Origin: Anaerolineaceae bacterium
GTDB lineage: Bacteria > Chloroflexota > Anaerolineae > Anaerolineales > Anaerolineaceae
Assembly: GCA_016927865.1 (NCBI GenBank)
Contig: JAFGLU010000006.1
Coordinates: 1 to 36,413, forward strand
DNA: 36,413 bases
Direction: 5' to 3'
A program made the position numbers and the translations under genes. This document shows, piece by piece, positions 31,721 through 36,413 of the stretch (position 1 is its first letter; every line of letters begins with the position of its first letter). A model generated the notes under the pieces. The model made no database searches. It had not been told where the DNA came from and was given only the letters and a program-made list of their open reading frames with translations.

Positions 31721-32893
31721 TTAAAATTGCTTGATGAGCCGGATGTAAAATCCGCACGCGTCAACGATCTGACCGACCTCGCAGCTTTCATTTCGCATGT
31801 GCGCAAGTTTGTATTCACCGGGCCCAAATCCAATCGTGGGAATCCCCATACTCACCGGTGTGACCGCATTGGTGCTGAAATCCCAATAGTCAAACTCGGT
31901 TGGCTCTTTTCCAAAATTTTCACGATAAGCGAAGATACACGCCTGAGTGAGTTCATGGGCCAAATCGATCTTCCAGGCAAGGTGAAACGGCCGATAGGTC
32001 AGTTCTAGCCCGGTCCAGCTTGTACGGCGCAGCGTTCCCACTTCCCAGGTAGCATTTTTCCCTTCCACGAGTCGGTCCATCTCCCGCCGTATGTCTTCTT
32101 CTGTTTCTCCTGGGATCATCCTTCGATCCAGATACACCTCGCATTCGGATGGCACCGCATTGAGGGAGGCGCTGACGCTTGAAATTTTGGACATAACCAG
32201 CGTTCCCCGCACCCGGCCTTGTTTCATCAAATCGAGGTTGGTTCTTTCCACGCGCTGGATGATTTCAGCCATCTCGTAAATAGCGTTTACACCCTTCTCG
32301 GGGGCCGAGCCATGAGCGGATACACCGTGTGTTTTGATTGAAATTTGCGCCTTGCCTTTGTGCCCAAGCGTCAGAACATTGTTCGAAGGTTCGCAAATCA
32401 CCACGTAATCCGGATGGATTTTCAGCTCTTTAAACAGATGTTTCAGGTTTTCGCCGTCACAGTCTTCTTCGAAAACGCTGCAAGAAATATATATCGTCTT
32501 GCCTTCTGTAAAACCAAGCCGTTTGGCTATTGCGCCGGCAAAAATCGAAGCCGCCGCCCCCGATTTCATATCCACCGAGCCCCTGCCATGCAAGCGCCCA
32601 TCAATGATGATACCGCTGAAAGGCGGCACGCTCCAATGCTCCTCGTCATTCACTTCAACCGTGTCAACATGCGAATCAAACAGAATGGATTGGCTTCCCT
32701 GACCAATTCTGCCCAGCACATTCCCCATTGCATCAACCGTCACTTCATCATAGCCCAGGGAGCGCATTTTCGCGGCTATGAACTGGATCACTTCCCGCTC
32801 CTGCCCCGAAAAGCTTTTAATTCTGACCAGATTCTGAGCGAATTCAATCAGTTCTTGTTGAAAATCGGATGGGAGTAATTCAGGCGAGTTCAT
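31721..32893 (-). CDS. M20-family metallohydrolase, YgeY/ArgE/DapE-like
   Basis: A 390-residue zinc-dependent hydrolase. Metal and catalytic residues are visible: His75 and Asp77 in FDSHVDTV, bridging Asp108 in GRGSVDMKSG, the acidic pair Glu142-Glu143 in FEEDCDGEN and C-terminal His365 in LAHMRNE. The dimerisation domain includes GVSAHGSAPEKG. It resembles the YgeY group, whose members have been linked to selenium metabolism in genome context studies, as well as general ArgE/DapE deacylases. No selenium gene is nearby, so the substrate stays open. GCAGGG precedes the ATG. It is upstream of, and probably in one transcript with, the GNAT gene. Confidence 0.9.
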   Translation of the reverse strand: MNSPELLPSDFQQELIEFAQNLVRIKSFSGQEREVIQFIAAKMRSLGYDEVTVDAMGNVLGRIGQGSQSILFDSHVDTVEVNDEEHWSVPPFSGIIIDGRLHGRGSVDMKSGAAASIFAGAIAKRLGFTEGKTIYISCSVFEEDCDGENLKHLFKELKIHPDYVVICEPSNNVLTLGHKGKAQISIKTHGVSAHGSAPEKGVNAIYEMAEIIQRVERTNLDLMKQGRVRGTLVMSKISSVSASLNAVPSECEVYLDRRMIPGETEEDIRREMDRLVEGKNATWEVGTLRRTSWTGLELTYRPFHLAWKIDLAHELTQACIFAYRENFGKEPTEFDYWDFSTNAVTPVSMGIPTIGFGPGEYKLAHMRNESCEVGQIVDACGFYIRLIKQF

Positions 32894-33082
32894 TTTTTTC
32901 CCTGCATTAATGAGTGATATTCAAGCTCTTCTGCAATGATTTTACCAACGATCACCAAAGAAAGCCTCGAATTAACCATCCGAGACGACCCTACTGATCC
33001 CCCTAATAATCAGAGAGGAACAACCTACCCGCCCAATCGAAAAGCGTAAAGTAAACAACGTATCTACCCAAACCTCTGGCAA

Positions 33083-33117
33083 ACGGCTTATGGCTTCTGG
33101 CTGATGGCTTACGGCTG
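33083..33117. repeat. Degenerate heptanucleotide repeat, five units
   Basis: Five heptamers in phase: acggctt, atggctt, ctggctg, atggctt, acggctg. On the opposite strand they read as variants of CAGCCGT, the same unit (rotated) as the perfect repeat at 28828-28876. It lies 16 bases from the end of the ABC ATPase gene. Confidence 0.8.
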
Positions 33118-33132
33118 ATTGTCCCTTATATT

Positions 33133-33837
33133 TTACCTTTGGAGGCGGCCAGAGCTTGCCTGCTGGCCGGTGACTCTTCCATCCTTAAAGGTAATTATCT
33201 CGTCGCTGATAGCGGCGATTTCCGGGTCGTGGGTTACCTGAAGGATAGTGGCGCCTGTACGGCGGTTGACTTCGCGCAGCAGGGCGACGATCTCGCCGCC
33301 GGTCTGCGAGTCGAGGTTGCCAGTGGGCTCGTCGGCCAGGACCAGGCAGGGATCTTTGACCAGGGCGCGGGCAATCGCCACCCGCTGGCGCTCCCCACCG
33401 GACAGCTCCGCGGGATAGTGCGCCAGCCGGTGGCTTAACCCCACACGATCCAGCCAGACTTCGGCACGCACTTCTGCTTCCCGGCGGCCCGCGCCTAAAA
33501 ACTGTAGTGCGATCGAGACGTTCTCGCGAACGGTGAGGATGGGGTTGAGGTGGAACGCCTGGAATATAAAACCGATATACCGGGCGCGCATGGCGGTACG
33601 GCCCTGCTCATCCAGATGGTGTACGGGCTGGCCGTCCAGCCAAACCTCGCCGCTAGTGGGGGTATCCATGCAACCGATCATGTGCATCAAAGTGGTTTTT
33701 CCCGAACCGCTCGGTCCGACAATCGAATAATAACGTCCGCCTTCCATCGCCAGTTCTACGCCGCACAGCGCGTGGACGGTGGTATGCCCCATCGGGTAAT
33801 CCTTCTTCACATCTTGCAAATGGATCAAAGGTTTCAT
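33133..33837 (-). CDS. ABC exporter ATPase, MacB/LolD type
   Basis: A 234-residue ATPase. Walker A is GPSGSGKT (41-48), Q-loop FQAFHLNPILTV, signature LSGGERQR, Walker B CLVLADEPTGNLD and switch THDPEI. The sequence MRARYIGFIFQAFHL is typical of MacB/LolD/FtsE-like subunits that act with FtsX-type permeases. It couples ATP binding to mechanical movement of the permease encoded 21 bases upstream. It is the last gene of the TetR-controlled cluster. Confidence 0.95.
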   Translation of the reverse strand: MKPLIHLQDVKKDYPMGHTTVHALCGVELAMEGGRYYSIVGPSGSGKTTLMHMIGCMDTPTSGEVWLDGQPVHHLDEQGRTAMRARYIGFIFQAFHLNPILTVRENVSIALQFLGAGRREAEVRAEVWLDRVGLSHRLAHYPAELSGGERQRVAIARALVKDPCLVLADEPTGNLDSQTGGEIVALLREVNRRTGATILQVTHDPEIAAISDEIITFKDGRVTGQQASSGRLQR

Positions 33838-33858
33838 TGTGGTTTCCTTGTTTTACGT

Positions 33859-35022
33859 TTACTCGTAACGCAGCGCTTCTGCCGGCATAATCCGGCTGAT
33901 ATTCCAGGCCGGAGCAGACCCGGCCAGCAGGGTCAGCCCAACCGCCAGGGGTAGATAGCTGGCGATATGCCCCAGGCTAAAGAGATTCTCTTGCAGGGCA
34001 AACGCCAGCACAAACCCCGCCGCCGCCCCGCCGATCAGGCTACCCGCCAGGCTGAGGACGAACACCTCGCAGATCAAGCCGCCGATCACCCGTCCCTTCG
34101 ATGCGCCTAGGGCGCGCAGCACGCCAATCTCCTTGGTGCGCTCCTTGACCGTGATCAATGTGACCGTCATAATCAGCAACGCGGCGCACAGCACCACCAC
34201 CACGCTAATGGTGTTCACCATGGCCTCGAAAACTTTAATCCCCTCCCGCGCGTTATTCCGCACGGTATCGTCAGTGACTACCGTCAGCCGGGGAAAATCC
34301 TCCACCACCAGCCTCAGGATATCCTGGTCCGCGTTGATATTCGCCGCGGTAAGGATGGCGGACGAGACAAAACCAGGTTTTTCGAGCAGTGCCTGGGCCT
34401 GCTCGAGCGGGACGATAACGGCGTTGTTGACGACCATATCCGCCGAGCGTTCGAGGATGCCGGTCACGGTAAAATCTTGGCCCAGGAGCGGTATCTGTGT
34501 GCCGGGCTGCACCGCGCGGCCCAACTGGCGGGTAAGCACCTCGGCGGCGTGCTGGCCGAGGACGGCGGGTTCCGCAGTCTGGCTCGCGGCAAGGAATTCG
34601 CTCCCCGCGGCAGGTTTTACATCGCGGGCGATGCTGCCGGTAAAGGCTTCTTCATGGCCGGGCTCGATCCCCACCAGGATCAGTTCCGGTGGCTGGTTGG
34701 GGTAAAGTGGCGCCTGGATGGCAAAATAGAGCACTTTACCGGATAACACCGGCTGGATGTAAGCGCTGGCGCGCGCCAGCAGCGCCTCTGCCTGCGTCTC
34801 GGTCAGGTCAATCCCCTCGGCGGGGTAGCCCGAGCCGGCCAGGAACGGCTGCACATTGATCTTCCCGGAACCGGCGGCAGCGTGTGCGTTCATAGTGCGG
34901 ATCTGATAATCCACAATGCCAGTGATGACGATGATGAGCGTCATCATCACCGCCACCCCGCTGACTATCAGCAGGCTGCGCGCGCAGCGGCGCAGGATAT
35001 TTTTCAGGGCATAATCCAACAT
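33859..35022 (-). CDS. FtsX/MacB-type ABC permease
   Basis: A 387-residue four-TM permease. TM1 is at about 16-37, followed by a large extracytoplasmic domain (about 38-260) of MacB-periplasmic type with VTGILERSADMVVNNAVIVP. The C-terminal FtsX part follows: TM2 near 270-290, the coupling segment VKERTKEIGVLRALGASKGRVI, then TM3 and TM4, ending with MPAEALRYE. It would act as a homodimer with the ATPase downstream. Such systems export lipoproteins, peptides or drugs, or act as mechanical transducers. AGGAGGT precedes the ATG. The 15-bp dyad at 35041 lies directly against the -10 TATAGT (35036-35041, minus strand). Confidence 0.93.
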   Translation of the reverse strand: MLDYALKNILRRCARSLLIVSGVAVMMTLIIVITGIVDYQIRTMNAHAAAGSGKINVQPFLAGSGYPAEGIDLTETQAEALLARASAYIQPVLSGKVLYFAIQAPLYPNQPPELILVGIEPGHEEAFTGSIARDVKPAAGSEFLAASQTAEPAVLGQHAAEVLTRQLGRAVQPGTQIPLLGQDFTVTGILERSADMVVNNAVIVPLEQAQALLEKPGFVSSAILTAANINADQDILRLVVEDFPRLTVVTDDTVRNNAREGIKVFEAMVNTISVVVVLCAALLIMTVTLITVKERTKEIGVLRALGASKGRVIGGLICEVFVLSLAGSLIGGAAAGFVLAFALQENLFSLGHIASYLPLAVGLTLLAGSAPAWNISRIMPAEALRYE

Positions 35023-35040
35023 CGTCCTACCTCCTACTAT

Positions 35041-35055
35041 AAACTATTTTCGTTT
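35041..35055. promoter_or_regulatory. Putative TetR operator, copy 1 (permease promoter)
   Basis: AAACTATTTTCGTTT, a 15-bp dyad with half-sites AAACnA and TnGTTT. It abuts the minus-strand -10 TATAGT of the permease gene, so binding would block the promoter. An identical 15-mer occurs at 36173-36187. Confidence 0.6.
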
Positions 35056-35114
35056 ATCGTTTCCAATATTCACAAAAATCGCCGGTCGGCACGCAGGCCG
35101 CGCCGGCGGGTGGG

Positions 35115-35660
35115 TTATCTCAAGATTTTCAAAATGCTTTGGATCAGCTGTTCTTCCACTTCTACCGAGGGGTTGGCCGCCACCACATGCATGGCTTCGG
35201 AGATCATGCCCTGGATCAAGCGCACGGTAAACTCCGGCTGGCCCGTAGAAAATTCGCCGCTTTCCATTCCCTGTTTCACCAGGCTGAACAGCAGCCCGCT
35301 GTAAGCGTCTTTAAAGGCCAGCTCGCCAATCTCCTGCTTGTAGCGGAACTCAAAGACATCATTATCCTTGAGCCACTGCTTCGATTCAGAAAAAATAAGG
35401 CGCACCAGGGCGGCCAGTTTGCCCGCAGCAGTGACGGAACCCGCAATCTCCCGTTCCATACCGCGCACGTATTCTCGCGCCACCCGGCTGACCACATAAT
35501 AGAAGATTTCCTCTTTGGTGGAGAAATTCTGGTAAATGGTCTTCTTGCTCAGGTGCAACTCGTTCGAGATATCATCCACCGAAGTTTTCTTAAAACCAAA
35601 GTGATTGAAATGCTTCTGGAAGGCGTCCGCAATAGCTTCTTTAATTTGTTGATGGTTCAT
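35115..35660 (-). CDS. TetR/AcrR-family transcriptional regulator
   Basis: A 181-residue repressor-type regulator. The N-terminal helix-turn-helix is clear (TSVDDISNELHLSKKTIYQNF, about 26-46). The C-terminal ligand domain is all-helical, about residues 55-180, with no recognisable ligand class. I start at ATG 35660-35658 with GAGAGGG upstream; an upstream ATG at 35699 would add 13 residues. The gene sits between a small membrane protein and the permease/ATPase pair, all in one direction. Identical dyads precede both neighbours, and another inverted repeat lies 42 bases ahead of this gene. Confidence 0.93.
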   Translation of the reverse strand: MNHQQIKEAIADAFQKHFNHFGFKKTSVDDISNELHLSKKTIYQNFSTKEEIFYYVVSRVAREYVRGMEREIAGSVTAAGKLAALVRLIFSESKQWLKDNDVFEFRYKQEIGELAFKDAYSGLLFSLVKQGMESGEFSTGQPEFTVRLIQGMISEAMHVVAANPSVEVEEQLIQSILKILR

Positions 35661-35701
35661 CGATACCCTCTCTGGCACGCGCGAAACCGGTTCATGCAAA
35701 T

Positions 35702-35717
35702 AATTGTATCTACAATT
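35702..35717. promoter_or_regulatory. Inverted repeat upstream of the TetR gene
   Basis: AATTGTA (35702-35708) and TACAATT (35711-35717) are perfect arms two bases apart, overlapping the end of the small membrane protein gene. It could be an operator for autoregulation or part of an internal promoter (ATACAAT on the minus strand). It does not share the AAACnA half-site of the other two dyads. Confidence 0.4.
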
Positions 35718-36150
35718 TCCAGGAATGCACCAGCGATCTGAAAAAGTTCTTACCTGGCTCCCGGTTGGCCCACAGGCTGAAGCTGAACAGGGCGATCAGC
35801 CCCAACTGCAGGAAGAAGGTAGGGAGGTTGCGGGCAAGGTCGGCCTGGAGAAAGAGCATGTCGAACAGGCGAAAACCGGCCAGTCCGGCAAGCACCGGAA
35901 TCAGGGTCAGCGCCAGCACGCCGCGGCGCTCCAGCGGGCGGCGGTCGGCCCACAGCAGCAGGAAGGTCCAGCCCCACATCAGCGCAGCGGCCTGAGCGTT
36001 GGAAGAGCGGAACGCGGGCGCGTCTGGGATGGAGGAAAAGCCGGAGAACCAGGCCGCCAGCGGCGGAAAGGTTAGCATCAGGGCAGCCAGCGCGTCGATG
36101 ACGGCGCCGGTCCAGTATGAAATGCGCAGTAAAGCAGTGGGGTTGAGCAT
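35710..36150 (-). CDS. Four-TM membrane protein of unknown function
   Basis: A 146-residue integral membrane protein with hydrophobic segments at about 8-36 (YWTGAVIDALAALMLTFPPL), 50-67 (AQAAALMWGWTFLLLWA), 78-98 and 110-128 (TFFLQLGLIALFSFSLW). Short charged loops (DRRPLERRG) separate them. The family is not recognised. AAAAGGA eight bases ahead of the ATG gives the start. It is the first gene of the cluster with TetR, the FtsX permease and its ATPase. The 15-bp dyad lies 22 bases upstream of the ATG, so it is probably co-regulated with them. Confidence 0.8.
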   Translation of the reverse strand: MLNPTALLRISYWTGAVIDALAALMLTFPPLAAWFSGFSSIPDAPAFRSSNAQAAALMWGWTFLLLWADRRPLERRGVLALTLIPVLAGLAGFRLFDMLFLQADLARNLPTFFLQLGLIALFSFSLWANREPGKNFFRSLVHSWKL

Positions 36151-36172
36151 AGGGGAATCCTTTTGTAACGGG

Positions 36173-36187
36173 AAACTATTTTCGTTT
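36173..36187. promoter_or_regulatory. Putative TetR operator, copy 2 (cluster promoter)
   Basis: AAACTATTTTCGTTT, identical over 15 bases to copy 1 at 35041-35055; the flanking bases differ. It is followed by TAGTTT and an AAACG word that may extend the site. It lies upstream of the small membrane protein gene at 36150. Confidence 0.6.
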
Positions 36188-36413
36188 CTAGTTTACAAAC
36201 GAATCCACGAAATGTCAAGGGGAAACGAGTCCACCCGAGAGGGGAAGAATTGGTATTACGAATGACTGTTCGAGAAGTGTGGAGTGGTAAACATTGTTTA
36301 GACACAAATATGGGGCACTGCAATGTGAACTTCTTAAAATAAAGTATAGCACAGCCTGGCTGACCATTTCTGGTAGCAGAGGCTGCCCTCACGCCGAATT
36401 GCTCATTGTCCGC

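Noticed and set aside
36188-36413. Gene or RNA at the right edge
   Set aside because: Frames here are short with no start signal or family resemblance; no RNA structure was recognised.

Overview
This window looks like a chromosomal segment from a Chloroflexota bacterium, most likely class Anaerolineae. That assignment is an inference. It rests on moderately high G+C with C-rich third positions, the repertoire (a membrane-fused spermidine-synthase homologue, a DUF1461/TIGR01906 membrane protein, an orphan CpaE-like receiver-ATPase, a zinc-ribbon/propeller membrane protein, CbiM with a PDGLE tail, TP-rich linkers on exported proteins) and intergenic palindromes and heptamer repeats of a kind I associate with such genomes. 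No rRNA, tRNA or CRISPR array was seen.

Layout. 1-87: tail of an IS5-type transposase and a probable IS end. 153-1352: a small membrane protein and a YceI-like lipoprotein. 1408-6475 (minus): mutS, an AT-rich membrane protein, an ECF-type sigma factor, a DegV protein and a small membrane protein that may be an anti-sigma factor. 6476-6762: a perfect 52-bp palindrome and the promoter of an orphan sugar-type ABC ATPase (6763-7875). 7942-13801 (minus): an exported lytic transglycosylase with a C-terminal SdrD-B-like domain, a very acidic transmembrane protein carrying interleaved Trp repeats, a membrane-fused spermidine-synthase homologue, and a DUF1461 (Lit-like) protein. 14221-17278: a receiver-CpaE ATPase facing a c-di-GMP-type HD-GYP protein. 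17410-19040 (minus): a tail-anchored HEAT protein followed by an APH-like kinase. 19240-20355: a site-2 protease with CBS domains. 20411-23854: a Gfo/Idh/MocA oxidoreductase, a CPT-like P-loop kinase, a frameshifted membrane protein and an ADP-ribosylglycohydrolase. 23872-25650 (minus): a zinc-ribbon/TM/propeller protein. 25883-28822: a Fur-family regulator directly ahead of a cbiM-cbiQ-cbiO cobalt/nickel ECF transporter. 29048-30654: a small acidic protein overlapping a class V aminotransferase. 30891-32893 (minus): an M20 peptidase and a GNAT acetyltransferase. 33133-36150 (minus): a small membrane protein, a TetR regulator, a single FtsX-type permease and its ATPase.

Most coherent modules. 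(1) The 33-36 kb cluster has an identical 15-bp dyad in front of both its first gene and the permease gene, so it looks like a self-contained TetR-controlled export system. (2) The 25.9-28.8 kb operon pairs a metalloregulator with a metal importer. (3) The transglycosylase and the acidic Trp-repeat membrane protein are adjacent, co-directional and 8 bases apart. They may form a cell-wall module that is, to my knowledge, undescribed. (4) Two genes have TATAAT six bases before their ATG, which predicts leaderless mRNAs, while their neighbours carry ordinary Shine-Dalgarno sites.
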